The notes beneath the pieces were generated by a model. That model was not told the DNA's origin, made no database searches, and saw nothing but the letters and a program-made list of their open reading frames with translations. A program made the translations under genes and the position numbers. A stretch of DNA of 51,132 bases from Salinarimonas soli (GTDB taxonomy: Bacteria > Pseudomonadota > Alphaproteobacteria > Rhizobiales > Beijerinckiaceae): positions 1 to 51,132 of the forward strand of contig NZ_VUOA01000010.1 of NCBI RefSeq assembly GCF_008386575.1, read 5' to 3'. Numbering within the stretch: position 1 is the stretch's first letter; each line of letters begins with the position of its first letter. Shown piece by piece: positions 42,029-51,132 of the stretch.

Positions 42029-42355
42029 ATGTGGTCCGAGCTGGCGCTTCAGTTCCTCGGAACGGTCACCAATCCCGTGATCGTGCTCCTGCCCGCGCTG
42101 CTCCTCCTGTTCACCCGCCGCAAAAGCTTGATCCTGGCCGGGACGGCCGCAGCCGGCGCCGCCTTCGGGCTCATGGAGGCGATGGGGAACGGGGCCTTGG
42201 AGGGCGCGCTCGTCGTCGTCACGAGCGCGCTTGCGGGCGCGGTCGCGGCGGAGGTCGTCCTCGCCATCGTGCTGCCGCTCGGCCTGATGGCCCTGTCGTG
42301 CGCCCTGTGGCTGCGGGCGCGGCTTCGCCCGACGCGGGACGATCAGGCGCCGTAA
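42029..42355 (+). CDS. Small membrane protein
   Basis: Protein of 108 residues with three hydrophobic segments (about 7-28, 35-56, 70-95) and basic residues between the first and second (TRRKS), suggesting a small inner-membrane protein. No domain is recognised. The 3' end overlaps the convergent M32 gene by 13 nt. No clear ribosome binding site is visible, so the start is less certain. Confidence 0.55.
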   Translation: MWSELALQFLGTVTNPVIVLLPALLLLFTRRKSLILAGTAAAGAAFGLMEAMGNGALEGALVVVTSALAGAVAAEVVLAIVLPLGLMALSCALWLRARLRPTRDDQAP

Positions 42356-43847
42356 CGGGCCGCAAGGTGGGCGAGGTAGGGCGCAGGGTCGAGGGCCCGG
42401 CCCGTGGCGCGAACCAAAAGCTCGTCGCGGGAGAAGCGCCGGCCATGGCGCCACACCCTCTCGCGCAGCCAGTGGTGCAGGGGCGCGTAGTCGCCCGCCT
42501 CCAGGCCGTCCCGCACCCCCGGATCCCCCATCGCGCTCACGAAAAGCTGCGCCGCCATGACGTTGCCGATCGTATAGGTGCAGAACGAGCCGATCATCCC
42601 GGACGACCAATGGATGTCCTGCAGGCAACCCATGGCGTCCGAGGCGACGGCGACGCCGAGGTCGCGCCGCATGGCGGCGTTCCACGCCTCGGGGATGTCG
42701 CGCGCCTCGATCTCTCCGGCGATCAGCCGCGCCTCCAGCTCGACGCGCAGCATGATGTGGAGGTCGTAGGTGAGCTCGTCCGCGTCCGTGCGGATCGCGC
42801 CCGGGCGCACATGCGTGATCGCCGCGTGGAAGGCGTCCGCGTCGATGTCGCCGAGCGCGTCGGGGAAGGCCGCCTGGAGATCGGCGAAGTGGCGGGCCCA
42901 GAAGGCGGGGGAGCGCCCGACATGGTTCTCCCACAGGCGCGACTGCGACTCGTGCGCCCCGAAGCTCGTGCCGCCCACCGCGTAGAACCCGACGAGGTCG
43001 GTGGCGAGCGCCGTCCGGGTATAGGCCTCGTCCACGTTCTGCTCGTAGAGCCCGTGCCCCGCCTCGTGGAAGCCGCCGAAGATCGCGGGCGGGTCGAAGG
43101 TCTCGGCGCGGCGCAGGGTAAGGCGCACGTCGGCGCGGGTGAACGAGATCTCGAAGGGGTGGACCGTGAAATCGAGGCGGCCCCGATCGAAGTCGTAGCC
43201 AAAGCGCGCGGCGATCGCCGCCGCGAAATCTCGCTGACGCTCCGCCGGGAAGGAGCGGCGCAGCACGTCGAGACGGGGCGCGGGCCGCGCGGCTGCGCGC
43301 TCCAGCAGCGGGCGGATGCCCTCGCGCAGGGCGGCGAACAGGGTCTCGAGGCTCGCCACGGTCTCGCCGGGCTCGTAGAGCCCGATCAGGGCGTCGTAGG
43401 GGTGCCCTCCCCCGCCGATGGCCGCTGCGTATTCGCGGGCCAGCGCGACGGTGCGGGTGAGATAGGGCTCGAAGAGGTCGAAGCGGCTCAAAGCCCGCGC
43501 CTCGATCCAGGCGCCGTTCGCGGCGGCCCGCAGCTCCGCCTTGGCCCGCAGGAGGTCGGCCGGGATGCGGGCATGGAAGGCGAGCGCGTCGCGCACCGCC
43601 CCGACCTCCCGCACGGCCGCATCGTCCTCCGGCAGGCTCTCGACCTCGCGAAGCGCGCCCTCCAGGGCGCGGGCGGTAGCAGGGCCCATAAGGCGGGCGC
43701 GGGCGGCCTCGATCAGAGCCGCGATCTGGTGGCCGCGCGCGGCGGCCCCGCCCTTCGGCATCATCGTGCGGGAGTCCCACACCAGCACGGAGGAGGCGCA
43801 CAGGAGATCGTTGACGGCCGCGATCTCGGCCCGGAGCGCGCGCAACG

Positions 43848-43851
<4 letters not shown>
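42343..43851 (-). CDS. M32 family metallocarboxypeptidase
   Basis: Zinc carboxypeptidase of 502 residues (Taq/PfuCP family M32), removing C-terminal residues from peptides. HEAGH at 262-266 is the HExxH site; the M32-specific GTSFGAHESQSRLWEN and the DELTYDLHIMLR segment are present. Its ATG at 43851 overlaps the stop of the ABC ATPase gene (ATGA type), placing it at the end of the peptide transporter operon, which supports a role in using imported peptides. Confidence 0.93.
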
Positions 43852-44854
<1,003 letters not shown>

Positions 44855-44858
<4 letters not shown>

Positions 44859-45838
44859 GCGGCGGCCTGGGAGGCTGGAGGCAGGGGATGATGGCAGAGC
44901 GCCTCGCGCCCCGAATCCACCACGCGCGGCGGATCCTCGCGGCAGACGGGGGTGGCGCGGGGGCAGCGGGGCTGGAACGGGCAGCCCGGCGGCAGGCGCA
45001 GGAGCGAGGGCGTCGAGCCTGGGATCTGCGGCAGGTCCACGCCCTTCGGGTTGCGGCTCGGCACGCTCGCCAAGAGCCCCGCCGTGTAGGGATGGCGCGG
45101 CGCCCGCAGGGTCACGCGGGTGGGGCCGGCCTCGACCATGCGGCCCGCATACATGACGAGCACGTCGTCCGCGAGGCTCGAGACGGTGGCGAGATCGTGC
45201 GTGATCCAGATCATCGCGGTGCCGAGGCTGCGCACGAGGTCGCGCATCTCGAAGATGATCTGGGCCTGGACCGAGACGTCGAGCGCGGTGGTGGGCTCGT
45301 CGGCGACGATGAGCGCCGGGCGGTGCAGCAGCGCCACCGCGATGGCGACGCGCTGGCGCATGCCGCCGGAGAGCTCGTGCGGATAGGTGTTCAGCCGCGA
45401 GGCCGGATCGGGGATGCCGACCTTTTTCAGCACGTCGAGGGCGAGATCGCGGGCGGCGCGGTCGGATGCGCGCTCGTGCGCCCTGATGGCGAGCGTCATT
45501 TGGCGCCCGACGGTCAGCACCGGGTTGAGGGTCGCGGTGGCGTCCTGGAACACCATGGCGATCCGGCGCCCCCGCAGCGCCCGCAGCTCGTCCGGATCGA
45601 GGCCGACGAGCTCGCGGCCCTCGAAGCGGATCGAGCCCGAGACGATCCGGCCCGGCGGGTCGATGAGGCCCAGGATCGAGTAGCCCGTGACCGACTTGCC
45701 CGAGCCGGATTCGCCGACAAGGCCGAGCACCCTCCCGCGATCGACCGAAAACGACACCCCGTTCACCGCCTTCACCTCGCCCGCCCGGGTGAAGAAGTGG
45801 GTGTGGAGGTCGCGGACCTGGAGGAGGGGTTCGGTCAT
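44855..45838 (-). CDS. Oligopeptide/dipeptide ABC transporter ATP-binding protein (DppD type)
   Basis: Second ATPase, 327 residues, forming a heterodimer with the following gene's product. Walker A GESGSGKS, Q-loop MVFQDATATLNP, signature SGGMRQRVAIAVAL, Walker B ALIVADEPTTALD, H-loop THDLATV; C-terminal cysteine motif GCPFQPRCP. A long family A repeat separates it from the permease gene upstream (247 nt gap). Confidence 0.95.
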
Positions 45839-45853
45839 GCAAGACCTCGCGAT

Positions 45854-46073
45854 CCCCCTCCCCCTTGCGGGGAGGGGTTAGGGGTGGGGGTCGTAAAGTC
45901 GGAGTTCCTCGTCAGCGAATGGGAGCACGCACGCGCGTACAGCCCATTTCTGCACCGGGACCTCTCGCGTCCCGACCCCCACCCCCAACCCCTCCCCACC
46001 CATCCCGGCTGTTGCCGGGATGGGCAGGTCGGTGCCCAAGTCGGGAACACCCGACTTGGGCGGGGGAGGGGAG
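45854..46073. repeat. Family A element, copy 3 (long form), inside an operon
   Basis: It fills the gap between the permease stop (46086) and the ATPase start (45838), all on the minus strand. It has the GGGGTGGGGGTCG / CGACCCCCACCCC arms, a core with AAAGTCGGAG at one end and GCGTCCCGAC at the other, and the two additional hairpins of copy 1 (CCCAAGTCGGG..CCCGACTTGGG and CCCATCCCGGC..GCCGGGATGGG). Here those hairpins are next to the GCGTCCCGAC side, whereas in copy 1 they are next to the AAGTCGGAGC side. Confidence 0.8.
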
Positions 46074-46085
46074 AATGCGCGCCCC

Positions 46086-47042
46086 TCATCGCTTCAGCCT
46101 CGGGTTCAGCTGGTCGCGGATCTGGTCGCCGACGAGGTTGATGGCGACGATGAGGATGATGAGGGCGATGCCCGGATAGATCGAGATCCAGTAGCGGCCC
46201 GACATCATGTACTGGAAGCCGTTGGAGATCAGCATGCCGAGCGACGGCTCGGTCACGGGGAGGCCGAGCCCCAGGAACGAGAGAGTCGCCTCGAGCGCGA
46301 TCGAGTTCGCGATCTGCACGGTCGCCACCACGATGAGGGGCGGCATGATGTTGGGCAGGATGTGGCGAAACACGATGCGGCGCGCCGACAGCGGCACCGA
46401 ATGGGCCGCCTCCACATAGTCCTTGCGCCGCTCCGCCGCCGCCGCGCCGTAGGCCGTGCGGGCAAAGTACGCGTATTGCGCCGCGACCAACGCCGCGATG
46501 AGCTGCCCCTTGCCCTGGCCCAGCATGGCGACGAGCACGAGCGCCAGAAGGATCGCGGGGAACGAGAGCTGGAGGTCGACGATCCGCATGATCGCCGTCT
46601 CGATCCGCCCGCCTGAATGGGCCGCAACGAGGCCCAGCGTCGTCCCGACGGACAGCGCCACGAGGCCCGCGACGAGACCCATCTGCAGCGAGATGCGCAA
46701 CCCGTAGAGGATGGCCGATAGCAGGTCGCGCCCGTTGGCGTCGGTGCCGAGCCAATGGGTGTAGCCCTCGGCCCCGACATAGCCCGGCGGCCGGCGCGCA
46801 TCCATGAGGCTCAGGTTCGCGATGTCGTAGGGATCCTGCGGCGTGATCCACGGCGCGAGCAGGGCTGCGAGCACCACGAGCACGACGACGGCGAGCGCGA
46901 TCACCGCGATCCAGCTCTCGCGGTACTCGGCCCAGAAGGCGCGCAGCGGCGAGACCGGGGGCGGCACGGGGGCCGGCGCGGCCTCGGGCGCCGGGAGCGT
47001 CACGGGATCCTGTGACGTGAGGGTGGTGTCGGTGGGGGTCAT
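46086..47042 (-). CDS. Peptide ABC transporter permease (DppC type)
   Basis: Inner-membrane permease of 318 residues with an N-terminal Pro/Ala-rich stretch, six predicted membrane segments and the EAA loop EAAHSVPLSARRIVFRHILPN. The family's GTDANGRDLLS near residue 96 is present. It follows the other permease gene with 58 nt between, in which a GC-rich palindrome sits. Confidence 0.94.
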   Translation of the reverse strand: MTPTDTTLTSQDPVTLPAPEAAPAPVPPPVSPLRAFWAEYRESWIAVIALAVVVLVVLAALLAPWITPQDPYDIANLSLMDARRPPGYVGAEGYTHWLGTDANGRDLLSAILYGLRISLQMGLVAGLVALSVGTTLGLVAAHSGGRIETAIMRIVDLQLSFPAILLALVLVAMLGQGKGQLIAALVAAQYAYFARTAYGAAAAERRKDYVEAAHSVPLSARRIVFRHILPNIMPPLIVVATVQIANSIALEATLSFLGLGLPVTEPSLGMLISNGFQYMMSGRYWISIYPGIALIILIVAINLVGDQIRDQLNPRLKR

Positions 47043-47056
47043 GGGGTGTGCTCCCT

Positions 47057-47079
47057 CCCCTCTCCCCCTGGGAGAGGGG
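47057..47079. repeat. 23-bp palindrome within the transporter operon
   Basis: Arms CCCCTCTCCC / GGGAGAGGGG with loop CCT, identical to the copy at 6688. It occupies the gap between the two permease genes, so here it is not a full terminator unless read-through is substantial; a stabilising or attenuating role is more likely. Confidence 0.7.
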
Positions 47080-47100
47080 AGAACGTCGCGCGCATCCCCA

Positions 47101-48072
47101 TCACGCCCCCTTCCGCCGCAGGCGCGGGTCGAGCAGCGCGTAGGTGAGGTCAACGAGGAGGTTGATGGTGACGAAAAGCGCCGCGACGAGGATGAGGTAG
47201 GCCACCATCACCGGGCGGTCGAGGGAGTTGATCGAGTCGATGATGAGCTTGCCCACCCCAGGCCAGGAGAAGATCGTCTCCGTCACCACGGCGAAGGCCA
47301 GCGTCGAGCCGAACTCGAGGCCGAACACCGTGACGATGGGGATCGAGATCAGCTTGAGGACGTGGTGGCGCAGGATCGTCCACTCGGAGAGGCCGGCGGC
47401 GCGGGCGAAGCGCACGGTGTCGGTGAGCATGATCTCCCGGGTGCCGGCGCGCGAGAGCCGCACCATCATGGCGAACTTGAAGAGCGAGAGGTTGAGCGCC
47501 GGCAGCAGCAGGTGCTTCCACCCCTCGGGCGTCAGGAAGCTCCAGCCCACCCCGAACACCTCCACCGTCGGCCCCCGGCTCCCCGCCGGCAGCCAGCCGA
47601 GCCATACCGCGAAGGTGAGGATGAGGAGGAGGCCGATCCAGAAGGTCGGCACCGAGAAGCCGAGCACCGAGACTGCCATGATCCCCTTGGAGACCGGGCT
47701 GTCGGGCCGGTAGCCCGCGTAGATCCCCAGCGGCACGCCGATGAAGGTCGCGCCGAGCACCGCCACGAGGGTGAGCTCCAGCGTCGCCGGCAGGCGGCTG
47801 AAGATCAGGTCCGTGACGTTCATGTTGAACACGAAGGACCGTCCCAGGTCGCCCTGGAGGAGGCGGCCGAGGAACCCCGCATATTGCTCCCAGATCGGCC
47901 GGTCGAGGCCGTAGGCCGCGATGGCGCGGGCGCGGATGTCCTGCGTGGCGTCGGGCGAGATGATGACGTCGATCGGGTTGCCGATGGCGAACACGCCCAC
48001 AAAGACGAGCGCCGACATGACCAGCATGACGAGGCCGGCCTGCAGCAACCGTTGGATGATGAAGCCGAGCAT
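47101..48072 (-). CDS. Peptide ABC transporter permease (DppB type)
   Basis: Permease of 323 residues, first gene of the minus-strand operon. Opens MLGFIIQRLLQAGLVM, typical of the DppB family; the EAA-type loop TDTVRFARAAGLSEWTILRHH and the following ETIFSWPGVGKLIIDSI are characteristic. About six membrane segments. It is divergent from the substrate-binding protein gene, with a 182-nt gap between starts. Confidence 0.94.
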   Translation of the reverse strand: MLGFIIQRLLQAGLVMLVMSALVFVGVFAIGNPIDVIISPDATQDIRARAIAAYGLDRPIWEQYAGFLGRLLQGDLGRSFVFNMNVTDLIFSRLPATLELTLVAVLGATFIGVPLGIYAGYRPDSPVSKGIMAVSVLGFSVPTFWIGLLLILTFAVWLGWLPAGSRGPTVEVFGVGWSFLTPEGWKHLLLPALNLSLFKFAMMVRLSRAGTREIMLTDTVRFARAAGLSEWTILRHHVLKLISIPIVTVFGLEFGSTLAFAVVTETIFSWPGVGKLIIDSINSLDRPVMVAYLILVAALFVTINLLVDLTYALLDPRLRRKGA

Positions 48073-48159
48073 GCGGGGCGAAGATTTCCCGGAAGTTGAA
48101 TCGCTTACACCGAGGCGTTGAACGCACGCCGCATGGGCCGATTCCCACCGACAACGAGG

Positions 48160-48188
48160 TTGTGCCCTCAGGTTAATCGCACATAAAC
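48160..48188 (+). promoter_or_regulatory. Candidate promoter for the substrate-binding protein gene
   Basis: TTGTGC (48160-48165), 17-bp spacer, ATAAAC (48183-48188), within the divergent 182-nt gap. The -10 match is modest. No operator half-sites were evident. Confidence 0.35.
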
Positions 48189-48254
48189 TCCCGGGGCAAG
48201 CTGCGGAAATGCGCAAGAACAGGACCGCATCTGCCCAGAGAGGACCAATCGGCC

Positions 48255-49850
48255 ATGAATTTCGCCCCAAACCTGCGGCGCCTGTCCCTGGCGGCCGCAG
48301 CCGTCGCGCTGCTCTCCACAAGCGCGCTCGCCCAGAACCTCACCATCGGCACGCGCGCGGGTCCTGAGTCCATCGACCCGCACTTCACGGCGACTGGCAC
48401 CCATGCCGAGGCGCTCAAGCACGTGTTCGATACCCTGGTCTGGTCCGGCGACCAGCTCCAGATCGAGCCGCGCCTCGCCGAGTCCTGGCGCCAGATCGAT
48501 CCGACCACCTGGGAGTTCAAGCTCCGCAAGGGCGTGAAATTCCATGACGGCTCGGACTTCACCGCCGAGGACGTGAAGTTCTCCATCGAGCGCATCCCCA
48601 CCGTCTCGGGCCCGAACCCGACGACGATCTACGTGCGGCGCGTCAAGGACGTGACGATCGTCGATCCGCACATCATACAGGTGAAGACCGACGGGCCGGC
48701 GCCTGCGCTTCCCTATGACTTCATTCGCCTCTTCATCGTCTCCCACAAGGCCGCCGCCGGCCTCACCAAGGAGACCGCCAACGAGGCGTTCAACAATGGC
48801 AAGGCGGCGATCGGCACGGGCCCCTATAAGTTCGTGTCGTGGACGCCCAAGGAATCCTTCGTCGTCGAGCGCTTCGACGGCTGGTGGGGCGAGAAGCAGC
48901 CTTGGGCCCGCGTCACCCGCAAGGAGCTGCCCAACGACGCCGCCCGCGTGGCGCAGCTGCGCGCCGGCCAGGTCGACCTCGCGGTGCGCATCCCCGCCGC
49001 CGACATCGCCACCCTCCAGCGCGAGTCCTCGCTCAACGTGGTGAAGGGCGACACGGTCTACGTGTTCAACATGGAATTCGACTTCCGAGAGAAGTCGCCC
49101 CAGGTCTCGGCCAAGGACGGCTCGGCCCTGCCGGCGAACCCCTTCCGCGAGGCGAAGGTGCGCGAGGCGGTGGACCTCGCCATCGACCGCCCGGCGCTCG
49201 CCGAGATCGCCATGGAGGGGCTCGGGCGCCCCGTGAACCAGATGGTGACCTCCAACACCTTCGGCTACAACAAGTCCCTGCCCGAGCTGAAGCCCAACCT
49301 CCAGCGCGCCCGCCAGCTCCTCCAGGAAGCCGGCTACCCCAACGGCTTCAAGGTCACCTTCAATTTCACCAACGACCGCCTGCCCGGCGACCGAGCGGTG
49401 GGGACGGCGGTGGCGCAGATGCTGGCCCGCGTCGGCATCGAGGTGAACGCCAACGGCCAGCCCGGCGCCGTGCTCTTCCCCGCCCGCACCCGCGGCGACT
49501 ATTCGCTGGTGATGTCCGGCTGGGGCACGATCACGGGCGAGGCCTCCTACACGCTCTCCTCGCTCGGCCACACCAACAACAAGGAGCTCAAGATGGGCGC
49601 CTTCAACTGGCGCGGCTATTCCAACGCCAATCTCGACAAGCTCCTCCAGGACGCGGCGGTCGAGGTGGACGAGGCCAAGCGCCGCAAGCTCCTGGAGGAT
49701 GCTGGAGCCCTGTTCATGCAGGAGCGCATCTCGCTTCCCCTCGTCGCGGTCTCCTCCGCCACCGCCTTCCGCAAGGACAAGGTCGAGCCGAAGCTCATCC
49801 GCGTCGACGAGGAGGTGCTCGCCATGGACGTGGTCCCGCCGAAGAAGTGA
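48255..49850 (+). CDS. ABC transporter substrate-binding protein, peptide family 5
   Basis: Periplasmic receptor of 531 residues (SBP_bac_5/DppA group) binding peptides, opines or similar. Signal peptide 1-26 (ALLSTSALAQ). The family's early pattern SIDPHF..TGTHAEALKHVFDTLV and WEFKLRKGVKFHDGSDFTAEDV is clear, followed by QTADVP-type regions lower in conservation and TFGYNKSLPEL. It is divergent from the permease/ATPase operon, and followed by the isoaspartyl peptidase gene after a repeat. Confidence 0.93.
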   Translation: MNFAPNLRRLSLAAAAVALLSTSALAQNLTIGTRAGPESIDPHFTATGTHAEALKHVFDTLVWSGDQLQIEPRLAESWRQIDPTTWEFKLRKGVKFHDGSDFTAEDVKFSIERIPTVSGPNPTTIYVRRVKDVTIVDPHIIQVKTDGPAPALPYDFIRLFIVSHKAAAGLTKETANEAFNNGKAAIGTGPYKFVSWTPKESFVVERFDGWWGEKQPWARVTRKELPNDAARVAQLRAGQVDLAVRIPAADIATLQRESSLNVVKGDTVYVFNMEFDFREKSPQVSAKDGSALPANPFREAKVREAVDLAIDRPALAEIAMEGLGRPVNQMVTSNTFGYNKSLPELKPNLQRARQLLQEAGYPNGFKVTFNFTNDRLPGDRAVGTAVAQMLARVGIEVNANGQPGAVLFPARTRGDYSLVMSGWGTITGEASYTLSSLGHTNNKELKMGAFNWRGYSNANLDKLLQDAAVEVDEAKRRKLLEDAGALFMQERISLPLVAVSSATAFRKDKVEPKLIRVDEEVLAMDVVPPKK

Positions 49851-49860
49851 GACCGCCCAT

Positions 49861-50019
49861 CCCCCTCCCCCTTGCGGGGAGGGGTTAGGGGTGGGGGTCG
49901 GGACGCCATCCGCCGTCGGTCCAAGATAGGGCTGTAACGGCCTGCGCGCTCCAGCTCCCCATCCCCCGCTCCGACTTTCCGACCCCCACCCCCGGCCCCT
50001 CCCCACAAGGGGGAGGGGA
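49861..50019. repeat. Family A element, copy 4 (short form)
   Basis: Outer palindromes CCCCTCCCC-CTTGC-GGGGAGGGG and CCCCTCCCC-ACAAGGG-GGAGGGG, arms GGGGTGGGGGTCG and its complement, core GGACGCCATCC to the complement of AAGTCGGAGC, as in copy 2. It starts 10 nt after the receptor gene's stop and ends 10 nt before the peptidase ATG; its last bases merge with the GGAGAAGG ribosome binding site. Confidence 0.82.
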
Positions 50020-50029
50020 GAAGGTGCCC

Positions 50030-50962
50030 ATGCCCCCTACCCTTCTCATCCATGGCGGCGCCGGCGCGATCGAGCGCGGCAAGTCGACCCCTGAGCACGA
50101 GGCGGCGCTGCGGTCCGCCCTCGACGAGGCGCTGGCGGCGGGCCAGGCCGTGCTCGATGCCGGCGGCCCGGCGCTGGACGCCGTGATCGCCTCCGTGCGC
50201 GTCATGGAGGAATCGCCCCTGTTCAACGCCGGGCGCGGCGCGGCCCTCACCTGCGAGGGCACGATCGAGCACGACGCCTCGGTGATGGACGGGGCGGAGC
50301 GGCGCGCCGGCGCCGTCTCGGCGACGAAGCGCATCCGCTCCCCCATCCTTGCCGCCCGCGCCGTGATGGAGCGCTCGCCCCACGTCCACCTCACGGCCGA
50401 CGGGGCGGAAGCCTTCGCCCGCTCCATCGGCCTCGAGATCGTGCCCGAATGGTGGTTCTTCACCCCTGAGCGTCAGGCGGCGCTGGAGCGCGTCCAGGCT
50501 GCCGAGCGGGGCGAGAGCGGGGCCTCCGAGCGCGACCGGCACGGCACGGTGGGCGCGGTGGCGCTCGACTCGGCAGGGCACCTCGCCGCGGCCACCTCCA
50601 CGGGCGGGCGCGCCAACCAATGGCCCGGCCGGGTCGGCGACACGCCGGTGCTCGGCGCCGGCACCTATGCCGACGACCGCACCATCGCCTATTCGGGCAC
50701 CGGCCACGGCGAGACCTTCATGCGCCTCGTGCTCGGCCATCGCCTGGCCTGCCTCGTGGAGCTCGCCGGGATGCCGCTCCCGCAGGCCTCAGCCCAGGTC
50801 CTCGACGAGCTTGCCGCCCTCGGCGGCACCGGCGGCTTCATCGCGCTCGATGCCCGGGGCGAGGCCGTGATGCCCCACAACACGCCGGGCATGTATCGCG
50901 GCATCGCCCGGGGCGGACGCCGCGCCGTGGCGATCTTCGGCGACGAGACGATCGATGCGTGA
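50030..50962 (+). CDS. iaaA: Isoaspartyl peptidase / plant-type L-asparaginase
   Basis: Ntn-hydrolase of 310 residues that cleaves isoaspartyl dipeptides (and asparagine). The precursor is cut before the Thr in RHGTVGAV, which becomes the nucleophile. Opening LLIHGGAGAI, SPLFNAGRGAAL with HDASVMDG, and GTGHGETFMR late in the chain are family marks. ATG 50030 has GGAGAAGG at 5 nt; the GTG at 50024 is a possible start too. It stands behind a peptide-binding protein gene, as in E. coli where iaaA heads the gsi transporter operon, so it probably processes imported peptides. Confidence 0.93.
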   Translation: MPPTLLIHGGAGAIERGKSTPEHEAALRSALDEALAAGQAVLDAGGPALDAVIASVRVMEESPLFNAGRGAALTCEGTIEHDASVMDGAERRAGAVSATKRIRSPILAARAVMERSPHVHLTADGAEAFARSIGLEIVPEWWFFTPERQAALERVQAAERGESGASERDRHGTVGAVALDSAGHLAAATSTGGRANQWPGRVGDTPVLGAGTYADDRTIAYSGTGHGETFMRLVLGHRLACLVELAGMPLPQASAQVLDELAALGGTGGFIALDARGEAVMPHNTPGMYRGIARGGRRAVAIFGDETIDA

Positions 50963-50970
50963 GCGCCATC

Positions 50971-51132
50971 TCTCCCCGCGGGCGGGGAGAGGGCTTCGCC
51001 CGCGGAGCGGCGGGCGAAGCAAGCGAACGCAGGTGAGCGAGGGTGAGGGGGTGTCTCAGGATGGAGCTCCTCTGTCCAAGCCCCCTCACCCTCGGGCTGC
51101 CGCCCTCGCCTCAAGCCCCGGCAAGGGGGCTT
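50971..51132. repeat. Repeat-rich tail, cut by the window edge
   Basis: Contains TCTCCCCGC-GG-GCGGGGAGA (50971-50990), then an imperfect hairpin GCTTCGCCCGC..GCGGGCGAAGC, and GCGAGGGTGAGGGGG whose near-complement CCCCCTCACCCTCG lies about 30 nt further on. It probably is another palindromic element. No coding region is recognised. Confidence 0.55.

Overview
The window is very GC-rich chromosomal DNA, roughly 70% G+C by eye. Gene content fits an alphaproteobacterium of the order Hyphomicrobiales (Rhizobiales), probably near Methylobacteriaceae or Salinarimonadaceae. Pointers are the yqeY / carA / dnaG / rpoD block, the DUF1236 protein, the HlyU-family protein, the TakP-like TRAP receptor and the many GC-rich palindromic repeats. 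Taxonomy is inferred from protein character only. I see no rRNA, tRNA, CRISPR array, transposase, integrase or phage gene.

Layout. 1-749: no gene, but a nested palindromic repeat. 750-2144: RhlE-type DEAD-box helicase. 2410-6685: a plus-strand catabolic run of SDR dehydrogenase, acyl-CoA dehydrogenase, 3-oxo-tetronate kinase (OtnK) and 2-oxo-tetronate isomerase (OtnI). 6720-14173 (minus): bacterial alpha-2-macroglobulin followed by penicillin-binding protein 1C, a periplasmic defence and repair pair. A palindromic element sits in frame at the 5' end of the pbpC reading frame. 14381-19386: a secreted peptidoglycan-binding protein with a dead protease-like domain, an MlrC/M81 metalloprotein, a small coiled-coil protein and a class III nucleotidyl cyclase. 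19467-21524: kynureninase-like PLP enzyme divergent from tryptophan 2,3-dioxygenase. 21571-29399: orphan TakP-like TRAP receptor, a 2OG-Fe(II) oxygenase-like protein, a Pro/Ala-rich OmpA protein with tandem 15-bp repeats, a sugar 1-dehydrogenase, an M20 peptidase and a DUF1236 protein. 29504-37707: YciA thioesterase, DUF2442 gene with a broken DUF4160 partner, rpoD, dnaG, a cysteine-cluster protein, YqeY and carA. 37929-42355: membrane protein plus cytochrome c, methyltransferase, UbiA and small proteins. 42343-50962: a peptide-use locus. Two ABC permeases, two ABC ATPases and an M32 carboxypeptidase lie on the minus strand, divergent from a peptide-binding protein and an isoaspartyl peptidase.

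The most unusual layer is the non-coding one. Several families of GC-rich palindromic elements (called A to E here) occupy intergenic and intra-operon gaps. They abut stop codons, supply or border Shine-Dalgarno sequences, sit between convergent genes where terminators are expected, nest in each other, show compensatory stem changes, and in one case have become coding sequence. The second clear oddity is the DUF4160 pseudogene directly behind rpoD, with a lost start codon and a Trp-to-TGA change in an otherwise intact frame.
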